A DNA stretch of 64,000 nt from an uncultured Oscillospiraceae bacterium. GTDB taxonomy: Bacteria > Bacillota > Clostridia > Oscillospirales > Oscillospiraceae. Both the position numbers and the translations under genes were made by a program. Location of the stretch: NCBI GenBank assembly GCA_947632155.1, contig CANROF010000001.1:1-64000 (forward strand), read 5' to 3'. Below, piece by piece: positions 34,392 to 42,717 of the stretch (its first letter is position 1; the number at the start of each line of letters is the position of its first letter). The notes beneath the pieces are model-generated. The model did no database searches, was not told the origin of the DNA, and was given only the letters and a program-made list of their open reading frames with translations.

Positions 34392-35723
34392 ATGGCTAAG
34401 GCGGATATGACGCGCGGCTCTATTGGGCGGCATCTTTTGCGATATACGGTGCCCATGGTGCTGGGGAACATCATGCAGCTCACCTACAACGCCGCGGACT
34501 CCGTGATCATCGGGAAAAATCTGGGCCAGGATGCCCTGGCGGCGGTGAGCGTGTCGGACCCCATCATGACCGTCATGGTGCTGGGGGCCTCCGGCATGGG
34601 CATCGGCGCGTCGGTGCTCATGAGCCGCTTTTACGGCGCCGGGGACCGGGAAAGGCTGCGGCGGGAGTTCTCCACCACCGTCATTTTCGGGCTCTTCTTC
34701 TCCCTGGCGGTGTTTTTGGCGGGTATGGCGCTGGCGCCGGAGCTCCTGCGGCTCATCAAGGCCCCGGAGGCGGCTTTCGACATGGCCCTCGTGTATCTGC
34801 GCATCATCTTCGTGGGCTTTTTATTCACATTTCAATACAATATCCTCTCCTCCGCCCTCCGCGCCATTGGGGACTCCAGGACCTCCGTATGGTTTTTGGG
34901 GATCTCCTGCGGCATCAACATATGCCTGGACCTGCTCTTTGTGGCGGCGCTGAAGCTGGGCGTGGCCGGGGCGGGACTGGCCACCGTCATCGCCGAGGCC
35001 GCAAGCGTGGGGCTGTGCCTCTGGTGGATACGGCGGCGCGTCCCGGAGCTGTCCGTTAAGCGCGGGGAATTCCGGGTGGACGGCGCTCTTTTGCGCGAGA
35101 CAGTGAAAAACGGGGCCCTGACGGCCCTCCAGCAGGCGGCCCAGCCCGTGGGGAAGCTGCTCATCCAGCGGACCATCAACCTCCAGGGCGTGGTGGCGGT
35201 GGACGCCTTCAACGGGGCCTGCCGCATCGACGACTACGCCCGCATCCCCACCCAGAGCCTGGGCAGCGCCATCATGACCTGCGCCGCCCAAAACCGGGGC
35301 AAGGGGGACCGGGAGCGGGTACGGGAGTCCTTCAAAAAGGGGCTCCTCATCACCTGCTGCTACTACCCCGTCATCTTCCTCATCGTCCAGCTTTTGAAAG
35401 CCCCGGCCATGCGGCTCCTGTCCCCGGACGAAAGCCCGCAGATCGTGGAGGCGGGTGTGGCGTACCTGGCGGTGAAAGCGTGGTTTTTCATCATGCCGGG
35501 CCTCACCAACGCCATCCAGGGCTTTTTCCGGGGCCTGGGGTCCATGACGGTGGTGCTGATTTCCACCATCATCCAGATAAGCGTCCGCACGGTCTGCGTC
35601 TGGCTGTGGGTGCCGGCCCTGGGCATCGTTGGCGAGGCCTACGCCTGCGCCGCGGGGTGGATGTGCATGATCGTTTTTGAGTTCACGCTGTATTTTGTGC
35701 GGCGGAGGAAGGGAGAGATATAG
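34392..35723 (+). CDS. MATE-family multidrug/metabolite exporter
   Basis: A 443-residue transporter with 12 predicted helices in two homologous halves. The N-terminus RGSIGRHLLRYTVPMVLGNI followed by MQLTYNAADSVIIGK is typical of the bacterial DinF-like MATE group, as is the second-half ALQQAAQPVGKLLIQ. It should exchange cations for a drug or metabolite. The RBS is weak (GGGAGGCG); a TATAAT at 34358-34363 with a poor -35 may be the promoter. Followed in the same orientation by the family 2 hairpin repeat. Confidence 0.9.
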   Translation: MAKADMTRGSIGRHLLRYTVPMVLGNIMQLTYNAADSVIIGKNLGQDALAAVSVSDPIMTVMVLGASGMGIGASVLMSRFYGAGDRERLRREFSTTVIFGLFFSLAVFLAGMALAPELLRLIKAPEAAFDMALVYLRIIFVGFLFTFQYNILSSALRAIGDSRTSVWFLGISCGINICLDLLFVAALKLGVAGAGLATVIAEAASVGLCLWWIRRRVPELSVKRGEFRVDGALLRETVKNGALTALQQAAQPVGKLLIQRTINLQGVVAVDAFNGACRIDDYARIPTQSLGSAIMTCAAQNRGKGDRERVRESFKKGLLITCCYYPVIFLIVQLLKAPAMRLLSPDESPQIVEAGVAYLAVKAWFFIMPGLTNAIQGFFRGLGSMTVVLISTIIQISVRTVCVWLWVPALGIVGEAYACAAGWMCMIVFEFTLYFVRRRKGEI

Positions 35724-35781
35724 GGGGGGCCTGCCTCTCCCCCGATGTAGGGGCCGGACACTGTGCCGGCCCCGGTGGGGC

Positions 35782-36114
35782 CCTGCGGGGGCTTTTTAAA
35801 GGATGCCGCCCTTTGGGCGGCGGACTTACTTTCCACGCTTTTGTCCCGCCAAAAGCGCGGAAAGTAACAAAGGGGCGAAAAGGCGGGTCAAGGGGGATTT
35901 CGATTTCCCCCTTGACAATCCCCTTGAAACGACCAAAGGGGGCCTTCGGGCCCCCTTTGGAAGCCCCCGGGGAGCCCCACGGAAAGTTTGCGCGCCGTTG
36001 GAGGTGCGGAGCACCCACGCGAACGCTCTATCGCAGGGGGCTGCCGCCCCTTGCCCCTGCGTTGGGGGCTGCGCCCCTTGCCCCTGCTGCGGGGGCTGCG
36101 CCCCTTGCCCCTGC
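35782..36114 (+). repeat. Multi-hairpin dispersed repeat (family 2), copy A
   Basis: An about 333-bp noncoding block repeated in inverted orientation at 44121-44428. In order: a GATGCCGCC...GGCGG stem; ACTTTCC-ACGCTTTTG/CAAAAGCG-GGAAAGT; CAAGGGGG/CCCCCTTG with an ATTTCGATTT loop; CAAAGGGGG/CCCCCTTTG; GGTGC/GCACC; then three tandem 27-28-bp units of GGGGGCTGCGCCCCTTGCCC. Linkers are almost identical to copy B, but the stem arms differ in pairs. It lies between the converging MATE and XRE genes. Confidence 0.9.
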
Positions 36115-36139
36115 CGGGTGCCGGAGGCGGACGTGCATT

Positions 36140-37063
36140 TTACTCTTTTTCCCTCTTCACCATCAGCGTCACGGTCACGACCACGGCGGCGGCGGTGAGG
36201 GTGTCCTGGAGTAGCATGAGGAGCGGGTTGACTGTGCCGAGGAGCGAGTGGAGGTTTGAGCGGATGATGGCGTTGTGGATGGGGACGATGGCATAACCAA
36301 GGCCGACGCGCCCGGCCCAGAGCGCCGCTGCCAGGGCGATGTGGCCCGGCGTGCGCGAGAGCGGCGTGCGGCGGAAGGACCAGGCGGTCCAGGCCGTCAT
36401 GGCGGCGATGACGGCCAGCATGACGCCGGAGAGGACGAGCTTCCCGGCCATTCCCAGCAAAAGCTCCGGATTTCCGGTGAACAGCACCAAAAACGCCCCG
36501 GTGGAGATGCCCATATTCGCCACGATGTACCCGTCCACCCAGAGCCACACCGCCCAGGCGCACCACAGCCCCGCCCGCTTGGGACAGCGGCGGCAGAGGA
36601 TGCCGCAGGGGATGAGGAGGAGGTCCAGCGACCCGGCCAGGAGAAGGCCTAAAATCCCCAAAAAGAGCGTCAGCGCCGCCGTCAGCGCCGCCGCCGTGAT
36701 GAGGAGCGCGTTCCCGGTGACCCGCTGCCCGTGGGACACGGGCGGGCGGGTTGAGGGCCGCTCCGGGCCCTCCGGTCCGGGCTCCGGGGGCTCCCATTCA
36801 AAGATCTCCGGCGCGGGCTCCATGCCCTCCGGCGCCTCCGGCGCGAGGGCGGCCGGCGCGGCGGTGACGTCGCCGCGCACAAGCTCGTCCAGCGTCACGT
36901 TGAACATCTCCGCAAGCCGGATGAGCTTTTCCAGCTCCGGCACGGAGGCGTCCGTCTCCCACTTCGACACCGACTGCCGGGACACCTCCAGCCGCTCGGC
37001 CAGGGCGTCCTGGCTCAGCCCCGCCCGCGCGCGCAGGGCATACAAATTCGTTCCAAGGCTCAT
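36140..37063 (-). CDS. Membrane-anchored XRE-family transcriptional regulator
   Basis: A 307-residue protein. Helix-turn-helix at about residues 5-62 (LRARAGLSQDALAERL, then SRQSVSKWETDASVPELEKL), a Pro/Glu-rich linker, then five or six hydrophobic helices (about 120-300) ending in KREKE. This cytoplasmic DNA-binding head on a polytopic membrane tail is common in Clostridia; such proteins may sense membrane or envelope state, but ligand and targets are unknown. Start ATG with AAGGGGG upstream. The stop is 25 bp from the family 2 repeat. Confidence 0.85.
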   Translation of the reverse strand: MSLGTNLYALRARAGLSQDALAERLEVSRQSVSKWETDASVPELEKLIRLAEMFNVTLDELVRGDVTAAPAALAPEAPEGMEPAPEIFEWEPPEPGPEGPERPSTRPPVSHGQRVTGNALLITAAALTAALTLFLGILGLLLAGSLDLLLIPCGILCRRCPKRAGLWCAWAVWLWVDGYIVANMGISTGAFLVLFTGNPELLLGMAGKLVLSGVMLAVIAAMTAWTAWSFRRTPLSRTPGHIALAAALWAGRVGLGYAIVPIHNAIIRSNLHSLLGTVNPLLMLLQDTLTAAAVVVTVTLMVKREKE

Positions 37064-37086
37064 GTGAAAGCCCCCTTTCGCCGCTT

Positions 37087-37115
37087 ATTATACCTAAATA
37101 GCGCCGGTTTGTCTG
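37087..37115 (-). promoter_or_regulatory. Promoter of the XRE regulator gene
   Basis: Minus strand: CAGACA, 17-bp spacer, TATAAT, about 24 bp before the ATG. The -35 lies in the loop of the hairpin at 37100-37127, so a terminator and a promoter are again superimposed. Confidence 0.5.
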
Positions 37116-37127
37116 CAAACCGGCGCT
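37100..37127 (-). terminator. Terminator-like hairpin after the pyr operon and repeat copy 3
   Basis: AGCGCCGGTTTG pairs with CAAACCGGCGCT, followed on the minus strand by ATTTAGG. It is the last structure after pyrI in the direction of transcription. Confidence 0.6.
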
Positions 37128-37156
37128 TTGAATTTCCGCAACTGTCAGTTGCACCC

Positions 37157-37353
37157 CTCAAAAACTCCAAATTCAACATTTTTTCCGGCGGCATGTACGT
37201 CGGAAAAAATCCCTTTTGTCGATTTTCGTGTGCGGCCCTGCGGGCCGTGCGCAAAAATCGACAGCAGGACAAAAATTCTGAATTTCGCAAAATTCAGAAT
37301 TTTTGTCCGCACGTTCCCCTTGGCATCGAAAGCCCGTCAGGGCTTTCGAGCCA
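37157..37353 (-). repeat. Four-hairpin dispersed repeat (family 1), copy 3
   Basis: Begins 2 nt after the pyrI stop codon. Minus-strand order: stem i CTCGAAAGCCCTGACGGGCTTTCGA; stem ii GGACAAAAATTCTGAATT with complement; stem iii TGTCGATTTT/AAAATCGACA around GGCCCGCAGGGCC; stem iv TTTTTTCCG/CGGAAAAAA with a GCATGTA loop. The linkers match copies 2, 4 and 5. It would form the 3' untranslated region of the pyr mRNA. Confidence 0.93.
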
Positions 37354-37355
37354 GC

Positions 37356-37772
37356 TTATTTTGCCTTCGTATCGCAGTAAATGCACCGGTACGTCCGCTT
37401 CTCCCGGTCGGTGAGCTTGAAGATGTGCTCGATCTCCTGTTCCACGCTTGTGATGCAGCGGGGATTTTTGCAGCGGATGACCCCGTGGATCTCCTCCGGC
37501 AGGTCCGGGTGGCGCTTCTCCACCCGCTGGCCGTCCTTGATGATATTCACGGTGATGTGGGGGTCGATGTAGCCCAAAAGGTCGAAATTGAGGTCGATGA
37601 CCTCGTTGATCTTCAAAATATCCTTCTTCCCCCGCTTGCCGCTGGAGGCGTTTTTGATGAGGGCCACCTCACAGTTGAGCTTGTCCAGCTCCAGATAGCG
37701 GTAGAGCTCCATACCGCGCCCGGCGGGGATGTGGTCGATGACGATACCGTCCACGATGGTTCCGATAAGCAT
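37356..37772 (-). CDS. pyrI: Aspartate carbamoyltransferase regulatory subunit
   Basis: A 138-residue PyrI. The N-terminal allosteric domain runs MLIGTIVDGIVIDHIPAGRG; the C-terminal zinc domain has four cysteines in CKNPRC and CIYC spacing. It binds nucleotides and holds PyrB trimers in the allosteric holoenzyme. Its ATG directly follows the pyrB stop. Last gene of the pyr operon; repeat copy 3 starts 2 nt after its stop. Confidence 0.96.
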   Translation of the reverse strand: MLIGTIVDGIVIDHIPAGRGMELYRYLELDKLNCEVALIKNASSGKRGKKDILKINEVIDLNFDLLGYIDPHITVNIIKDGQRVEKRHPDLPEEIHGVIRCKNPRCITSVEQEIEHIFKLTDREKRTYRCIYCDTKAK

Positions 37773-38687
37773 TTACTCCACCTCCAGAAGCATCAGAATA
37801 AGGGCCATGCGGATGTATTTGCCGTTGAGGACCTGCTTGAAGTAGCAGGCCCGGGGGTCTTTATCAATGGCCACGGAGATCTCGTTGACCCGGGGCAGGG
37901 GGTGGAGGATGGAGAGGTCGGGCTTGGCGGTGGCGAGCTTGTCCGGCGTCAGGATGTAGGTGTCCTTTAAGCGCACGTAGTCGGCCTCGGAAATAAACCG
38001 CTCCCGCTGGACCCGGGTCATGTAGAGGACGTCCAGGTCCGGCATGGCCTCCTGCAAAGACTCCGTCTCCCGGTAGGTGACGCCGCGGGCCTTTAAAATA
38101 TCGGTGCGGACGTGCTCGGGGACGCGCAGCTCCTCCGGGGAGATGAGCACAAAATCCACGCCCTCATACCGGCTCATGGCCCCAAGGAGGCTGTGGACGG
38201 TGCGCCCGAATTTCAGATCCCCGCAGCAGCCCACGGTCATGTGGTGGAGCCTCCCCTTTTCCCGCTGGATGGTGAGGAGGTCCGTGAGGGTCTGGGTGGG
38301 GTGGTTGTGGCCGCCGTCCCCGGCGTTGATCACGGGGATACTGGCGTTCATGGCCGCCACCAGGGGCGCGCCCTCCATGGGGTGGCGCATGGCGATGATG
38401 TCCGCAAAGCAGCTTATGACCCGGGCGGTGTCCGCCACGCTCTCCCCCTTGGAGGCGGAGCTGGACTGGGCCTCGGAAAAGCCGATGACCTGTCCCCCCA
38501 GCTCCAGCATGGCGGACTCAAAGCTCAGGCGCGTCCGGGTGGAGGGCTCGTAAAAGAGGGTCGCCAGCTTTTTTCGCCGGCATTTTTCCGCGTACTTGTC
38601 GGGATCGGCGATGATGTCCTGGGCCTTGGCGATGAGGGCGTCGATCTCCGAAACGGTGAGGTCGGCAATATCAATAAGACTTCTCAT
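37773..38687 (-). CDS. pyrB: Aspartate carbamoyltransferase catalytic subunit
   Basis: A 304-residue PyrB. Carbamoyl-phosphate site [20 protein letters not shown], then [16 protein letters not shown] (80s loop), [21 protein letters not shown] and [10 protein letters not shown], all diagnostic. It condenses carbamoyl phosphate with aspartate, the committed step of pyrimidine synthesis. The ATG overlaps the pyrE stop by 4 nt (ATGA), and the stop abuts the pyrI ATG, so the three are translated as a block. Confidence 0.98.
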   Translation of the reverse strand: MRSLIDIADLTVSEIDALIAKAQDIIADPDKYAEKCRRKKLATLFYEPSTRTRLSFESAMLELGGQVIGFSEAQSSSASKGESVADTARVISCFADIIAMRHPMEGAPLVAAMNASIPVINAGDGGHNHPTQTLTDLLTIQREKGRLHHMTVGCCGDLKFGRTVHSLLGAMSRYEGVDFVLISPEELRVPEHVRTDILKARGVTYRETESLQEAMPDLDVLYMTRVQRERFISEADYVRLKDTYILTPDKLATAKPDLSILHPLPRVNEISVAIDKDPRACYFKQVLNGKYIRMALILMLLEVE

Positions 38688-39340
38688 TTTTTCGCTCCGT
38701 TCACGGCAAGATAGTCGCGGATACGCTGCACGTTTTCGGCGTTCTCCGGCTTTTCCTCCAGGTACTCGATGATGTCGTAGACGTCCACCACGGAATAGAC
38801 CGGGAAGCCGAATTCCTCCTCGATCTCCTCCATGGCGCCCCTCTCCGTCTTGCCCCGCTCGCCGCGGTTGACCATGATGAGGCAGGCCGCGACCTTCGCG
38901 CCCTCCAGCCCAGACAAAATCTCCATGCTCTCCCGGATGGCGGTGCCGGCGGTGATGACGTCCTCGGTGATGACGATCTCCTCCCCGGCCTGGGGCTTCC
39001 AGCCCACGATGGTGCCGCCCTCGCCGTGGTCCTTGGCCTCCTTGCGGTTAAAGCAGAAGGGCACGTCGAGGCCCTCCCGCGCCAGCGCCGCGGCGGCGGA
39101 GACAGCGATGGGGATGCCCTTGTACGCCGGCCCGAAGAGGACGGTTTTCTTCCTCCCCAGGTGCTCCAAGTACGCCCGGGCGTAAAACTCCCCCAGGCGC
39201 GCGATCTGCTCCCCGGTCTTGATGTCCCCGGCGTTGATGAAGTAGGGAATCTTCCGCCCGGATTTGGCGGTGAAGTCCCCGAACTTCAAAACCCCCGCCG
39301 ACTCTAAAAATTCAATAAATTCGTGCTTGTAGGCCTCCAT
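38684..39340 (-). CDS. pyrE: Orotate phosphoribosyltransferase
   Basis: A 218-residue PyrE of type I phosphoribosyltransferase fold. The PRPP loop is [18 protein letters not shown], with upstream [16 protein letters not shown] and the catalytic loop [17 protein letters not shown]. It converts orotate and PRPP to orotidine monophosphate. RBS AGGAGG 9 nt before the ATG. It is separated from the upstream pyr genes by 405 bp of decayed sequence, so it may start its own transcript (see 39358). Confidence 0.97.
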   Translation of the reverse strand: MEAYKHEFIEFLESAGVLKFGDFTAKSGRKIPYFINAGDIKTGEQIARLGEFYARAYLEHLGRKKTVLFGPAYKGIPIAVSAAAALAREGLDVPFCFNRKEAKDHGEGGTIVGWKPQAGEEIVITEDVITAGTAIRESMEILSGLEGAKVAACLIMVNRGERGKTERGAMEEIEEEFGFPVYSVVDVYDIIEYLEEKPENAENVQRIRDYLAVNGAKK

Positions 39341-39357
39341 ATGTTCGTTCCTCCTGT

Positions 39358-39387
39358 GGAATATTCACTTAATTTTTAGCTTGTCAA
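39358..39387 (-). promoter_or_regulatory. Possible secondary promoter for pyrE-pyrB-pyrI
   Basis: Minus strand: TTGACA, 18-bp spacer, TATTCC, 18 bp before the pyrE ATG, formed by the tail of the decayed HIT gene. The -10 is weak. Confidence 0.35.
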
Positions 39388-39546
39388 GCTCCGCCCGGAG
39401 GCGGCTCTTCATGTCCTCCAGCTCTAAATGGAAGAGCTCCGTTTTCCCCCTCGCGGTGCTTGTAGAGAAAGAGCGTGTACCCCCAAAAGTGCTAGTTGTC
39501 CCCAAGGACCACATACCCGGTTTCCAGCTCCCTCACAAAATAGGCG
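39365..39546 (-). pseudogene. Remnant of a HIT-family (histidine triad) protein gene
   Basis: The minus strand encodes FVRELETGYVVLGDN, an in-frame TAG (39492-39494), FWGYTLFLYKHR, then after a one-base frameshift GKTELFHLELEDMKSRLRAE and LDKLKIK before a TGA. The GYTLFLxK...TELFxLE pattern resembles the N-terminal half of HIT-family nucleotide hydrolases. The catalytic HxHxH half is gone, and the 5' end is cut by a MITE fragment. Family identity rests on pattern only. Confidence 0.5.
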
Positions 39547-39572
39547 AATTTGAGATTTTGATCAGGGATTAG
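39544..39572. mobile_element. Solo end of a MITE
   Basis: GCGAATTTGAGATTTTGATC and AGGGATTAG, followed by TA, are identical to the right end of the short MITE at 55015-55091. The rest of the element is missing. Confidence 0.7.
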
Positions 39573-39619
39573 TATAAAGCACATATTTTACCTCCGGGGT
39601 AATATTTGCTGTCCCTTCA

Positions 39620-39644
39620 GGGCCGCCGTGGGCGGCGGCCCGTA
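39620..39644. repeat. REP-like GC palindrome
   Basis: GGGCCGCCG/CGGCGGCCC type palindrome followed by GTAC. Same family as 585-613 and 44043-44068. Confidence 0.65.
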
Positions 39645-39689
39645 CGGCGGACCAGGGGGCACGCGCCCAGAACGCCCACCCGAGTTAAT

Positions 39690-39716
39690 GTAGGGGCCGC
39701 CGTCCCCGGCGGCCCG
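39690..39716. repeat. REP-like GC palindrome
   Basis: GTAGGGGCCGCCG/CGGCGGCCCGT, same family as 503-530 and 823-850. The two REP copies here are head to tail between the HAD gene and the HIT remnant. Confidence 0.65.
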
Positions 39717-39745
39717 TCTGTCGTCGATCTCCGGGCTTTTCGCGG

Positions 39746-40390
39746 TTATTGCAAAAGGATTTCTTCCATCTGCGCCAAATCCGCCGCCAGGTACCTCGCG
39801 CCCGCCGTCTCCAGCTCCTCCCTGCTGCCGTAGCCCCAGAGGACGCCCACGGTGTCGAGGCCGTTTTGGCGTGCGCCCTCCACGTCGTGGCGGCGGTCGC
39901 CCACCATGAGGGCTTGGGAGAGATCCGCGACGCCGGCTTCCCGGATGGCGCGGGCCACGACGGCGGCCTTGCCGGCCTGGCGCTCGTCCATGGGCGCTCC
40001 GCACAGGAGGGTGAAATATTTTGCCAAATCGAAGCGCTCCATAATGCGCTTTGCGAACTTCTCCGGCTTGGAGGTGGCTAAAATCAGGGAGATTCCGGCC
40101 TTTTGCAGCCGCTCCAGGGCCTTTTCAACGCCGGGATAGGGGACGTTCTCCATCCACCCCCGGGGCTCGAAATACTCCCGGAATTTGCTGACGGCCTCGG
40201 AAAGCCTGTCCTCCGGGATGCCGAACATCGGGAACGTCTCGATAAGCGGCGGGCCGATGAAAGAGGTGAGGCTCTCCGGGTCCGCCTCCACGCCGAAGTG
40301 CCGCAGCGCGTGGGCGGCGGAGCGGGTGATGCCCTCCCTGGGGTCCGTCAGCGTCCCGTCCAGGTCGAAAAGGGCGTACTGTACGGCCAT
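39746..40390 (-). CDS. HAD-family phosphatase (phosphoglycolate-phosphatase-like)
   Basis: A 214-residue haloacid-dehalogenase hydrolase. Motif I FDLDGTLTD (nucleophile and acid Asp), motif II LILATSKPEKFA (Thr/Ser), motif III Lys around AGKAAVVA, motif IV MVGDRRHDVEGA. The helical cap between motifs I and II gives the Gph/PGPase subgroup. The ATG overlaps the pyrF stop (TGATG), so it is translated with the pyr genes. It may dephosphorylate a pyrimidine nucleotide or PRPP-derived by-product, but this is inference from context. Confidence 0.88.
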   Translation of the reverse strand: MAVQYALFDLDGTLTDPREGITRSAAHALRHFGVEADPESLTSFIGPPLIETFPMFGIPEDRLSEAVSKFREYFEPRGWMENVPYPGVEKALERLQKAGISLILATSKPEKFAKRIMERFDLAKYFTLLCGAPMDERQAGKAAVVARAIREAGVADLSQALMVGDRRHDVEGARQNGLDTVGVLWGYGSREELETAGARYLAADLAQMEEILLQ

Positions 40391-41088
40391 CAGCCCACAA
40401 ACTCCCGGACGCAGCGGAGGTACGCCTCCTCCGGGTCGGGGGCGGCGGTAATGGGGCGGCCCACCACGATGTAGTCGGAGCCGATTTTTTTGGCCTCCGC
40501 GGGGGTCATCACCCGCTTCTGGTCCCCCGCGTCCCCGCCGGCAAAGCGCACGCCGGGGGTGACGGTGACAAAGCCCGCGCCGCAGGCCTCGTGGACCACT
40601 TTCGCCTCCAGGGGCGAGCAGACCACGCCGTCCAGGCCCGCCGCGGCGGCGTTTTTGGCGTAGCGGATCACCGTCTCGGGCAATTGCCCGGCTATCCCCA
40701 ACTCGTTTTCCATTACGCTCTGGGAAATGCTGGTCAGCATGGTGACGGCGATGAGGATGGGCCGCGTGCCGTCCGGGCGGGTCAGGCCCTCTAAGGCGTA
40801 CTTCATCATCTCGACGCCGCCCCCGGCGTGGAGATTCGTCATGTCCACGTCGAGGCCCGAGAGCACCGCCATGGCCTTCTTTACGGTGTTGGGGATGTCG
40901 TGGAGCTTCAGATCCAGGAAGATCTTGTGCCCCCGCTCCTTGATCTTCCGCACGATGTCCGGCCCCTCGGCGTAGTAGAGCTCCATGCCGATCTTCACAA
41001 AGGGCCGGGCCGTGCCGAATTTGTCCAAAAACTCCAGCGTCTGTCCGGCGCCGGCAAAATCGCAGGCCACGATGACGTCCTTACCCAT
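40390..41088 (-). CDS. pyrF: Orotidine 5'-phosphate decarboxylase
   Basis: A 232-residue OMP decarboxylase. [19 protein letters not shown] at the N-terminus, catalytic motif [13 protein letters not shown] (D-x-K-xx-D), [21 protein letters not shown], and phosphate-binding [14 protein letters not shown] and VVGRPITAA. It releases CO2 from OMP to give UMP. Its start lies inside the end of pyrD (8-nt overlap) and its stop overlaps the HAD gene. Confidence 0.97.
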   Translation of the reverse strand: MGKDVIVACDFAGAGQTLEFLDKFGTARPFVKIGMELYYAEGPDIVRKIKERGHKIFLDLKLHDIPNTVKKAMAVLSGLDVDMTNLHAGGGVEMMKYALEGLTRPDGTRPILIAVTMLTSISQSVMENELGIAGQLPETVIRYAKNAAAAGLDGVVCSPLEAKVVHEACGAGFVTVTPGVRFAGGDAGDQKRVMTPAEAKKIGSDYIVVGRPITAAPDPEEAYLRCVREFVG

Positions 41089-41998
41089 GATGCGCTCCTC
41101 CTATGATGTCCTTTAAATTTTCCATGTGCAGCCGCTCGCAGACAGCGGGCAGCGCCTCCACGATTTTCTTTGAGGCCAGGGGGTCCACTAAGTTGGCGGC
41201 CCCCACCTCCACCGCCGTGGCGCCCGCCAGCATCATCTCGATGACGTCCTCGGCGCCGGACACGCCGCCCATGCCGATGATGGGAATCTTGACGGCCTCG
41301 TAGACCTGCCACACCATCCGCAGGGCCACCGGGAACACCGCGGGGCCGGACAGGCCGCCGGTGACGTTGCGAAGAACCGGCGCGCGGCGCTTGAGGTCGA
41401 TGCGCATGCCCATGAGGGTGTTGATGAGGCTTATCCCGTCCGCCCCCGCGTCCTCGCAGGCCCGGGCGATGGCGGCGATGTCCGTGACGTTGGGGGAGAG
41501 CTTCATGTAGACGGGCTTTTTCGTGACGGCCTTGACCGCCCGGGTGACCGCCGCGGCACTCTCCGGGCTCGTCCCGAAGCTCATGCCGCCATTGTGGACG
41601 TTGGGGCAGGAGATGTTGACCTCGATGAGGCCAACGCCCTCCTCCCTGTCGATGCGCCCGCAGCACTCCACGTACTCGTCGATGGAAAAGCCGGAGATAT
41701 TGGCCACCACGGGCTTGTGGAAGACCCGCCGGAGCTTTGGAAGCTCCTCGGAGATCACCCTGTCGATGCCGGGATTTTGAAGTCCCACGGCGTTGAGCAT
41801 CCCGGAGGCCGACTCCGCGATGCGCGGCGGCTCGTTGCCGAACCGGGGCTCCCGGGTGGTGCCCTTGAAGGAGAAGGACCCGAGGCAGTTGATGTCGTAG
41901 ATCTCCGCGAACTCGTACCCGTAGCCGAAGGTGCCGCTGGCGGGGATCACCGGGTTATCCAGGGTCAGCCCCGAGAGGGTGACGGACGTATTCACCAT
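41081..41998 (-). CDS. pyrD: Dihydroorotate dehydrogenase, class 1B catalytic subunit
   Basis: A 305-residue FMN enzyme. Class 1B features: [14 protein letters not shown] at the start, [15 protein letters not shown] with the catalytic Cys, [23 protein letters not shown], and [19 protein letters not shown] for FMN phosphate. It works with PyrK to pass electrons from dihydroorotate to NAD+. The 7-nt overlap with pyrK and 8-nt overlap with pyrF are consistent with coupled translation. Confidence 0.97.
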   Translation of the reverse strand: MVNTSVTLSGLTLDNPVIPASGTFGYGYEFAEIYDINCLGSFSFKGTTREPRFGNEPPRIAESASGMLNAVGLQNPGIDRVISEELPKLRRVFHKPVVANISGFSIDEYVECCGRIDREEGVGLIEVNISCPNVHNGGMSFGTSPESAAAVTRAVKAVTKKPVYMKLSPNVTDIAAIARACEDAGADGISLINTLMGMRIDLKRRAPVLRNVTGGLSGPAVFPVALRMVWQVYEAVKIPIIGMGGVSGAEDVIEMMLAGATAVEVGAANLVDPLASKKIVEALPAVCERLHMENLKDIIGGAHHG

Positions 41999-42717
41999 AC
42001 GATCTCCTCCTTTGTCAGCACCGGCCCGTCCTTGCAGACGCGCTTGTGGCCGGTTTTGGTCTTGCAGGTACAGCCCATGCAGGCCCCGAAGCCGCAGCCC
42101 ATCCGCTCCTCGAAGCTGAACTGCCCGGAGGTGACGGACTTATCGTAGACGGCCCGGAGCATGGGCCCGGGGCCGCAGGTGTAAAAATAGGTGTAGGGCC
42201 TGTCCATGGCGTCGGTGACAAAGCCCCGGATGCCGTAAGAGCCGTCCGCCGTGGTGACGGCCGTTTCCACCCCCAGGGCGGAGAACTCGTCCCTGTAAAA
42301 AATCTCGTCCTCCGAGTTGAAGCCCAGGATGGCCGCGGGCCTTTTCCCCTCCGCCAGCAGCCTTTTCGCCAGGGCGTAGAGGGGCGGGACCCCCGCGCCG
42401 CCGCCGATGAGCAGGGGACGCTCCCCGGAGGGGGCGGTATCGTAGCCGTTGCCAAGGCCGGTGAGGACGTCGAGCCTCGCCCCCGGCCCCAGGCCCGCCA
42501 TATATTCCGTTCCGCGGCCCACGACCTTATAGATAAGGGTGAGCCTCCCCGGCCCGAAGTCGCACACGGAGATGGGCCGCCGGAGATAAAAGCCGTCCAA
42601 CTTCAAATTCACAAACTGCCCCGGCGCTATGCCCTCCGTGTCCCCGGAGAGAACCATCTCAAGGGTATTTTTGGCGACGGGCCGGTTGGCAATTATTTCA
42701 AATATTTCATTGTTCAT
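41992..42717 (-). CDS. pyrK: Dihydroorotate dehydrogenase B electron transfer subunit
   Basis: A 241-residue PyrK. FAD-binding YLRRPISVCDF, NAD site LLIGGGAGVPPLYALAKRL, TCGPGPMLRAV, and the C-terminal [2Fe-2S] motif MGCGFGACMGCTCKTKTGHK followed by RVCKDGPVL. It moves electrons from PyrD's FMN to NAD+. It starts inside the end of pyrC (11-nt overlap). Confidence 0.97.
   Translation of the reverse strand: MNNEIFEIIANRPVAKNTLEMVLSGDTEGIAPGQFVNLKLDGFYLRRPISVCDFGPGRLTLIYKVVGRGTEYMAGLGPGARLDVLTGLGNGYDTAPSGERPLLIGGGAGVPPLYALAKRLLAEGKRPAAILGFNSEDEIFYRDEFSALGVETAVTTADGSYGIRGFVTDAMDRPYTYFYTCGPGPMLRAVYDKSVTSGQFSFEERMGCGFGACMGCTCKTKTGHKRVCKDGPVLTKEEIVW

Noticed and set aside
37157..37353. Family 1 repeat as an integron attC site, HEARO/omega RNA or REP/TnpA element
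   Set aside because: No integrase cassette structure, no IscB/IsrB- or TnpA-like gene near any copy, and four independent hairpins do not match those layouts by eye. A model search would be needed to exclude it fully.
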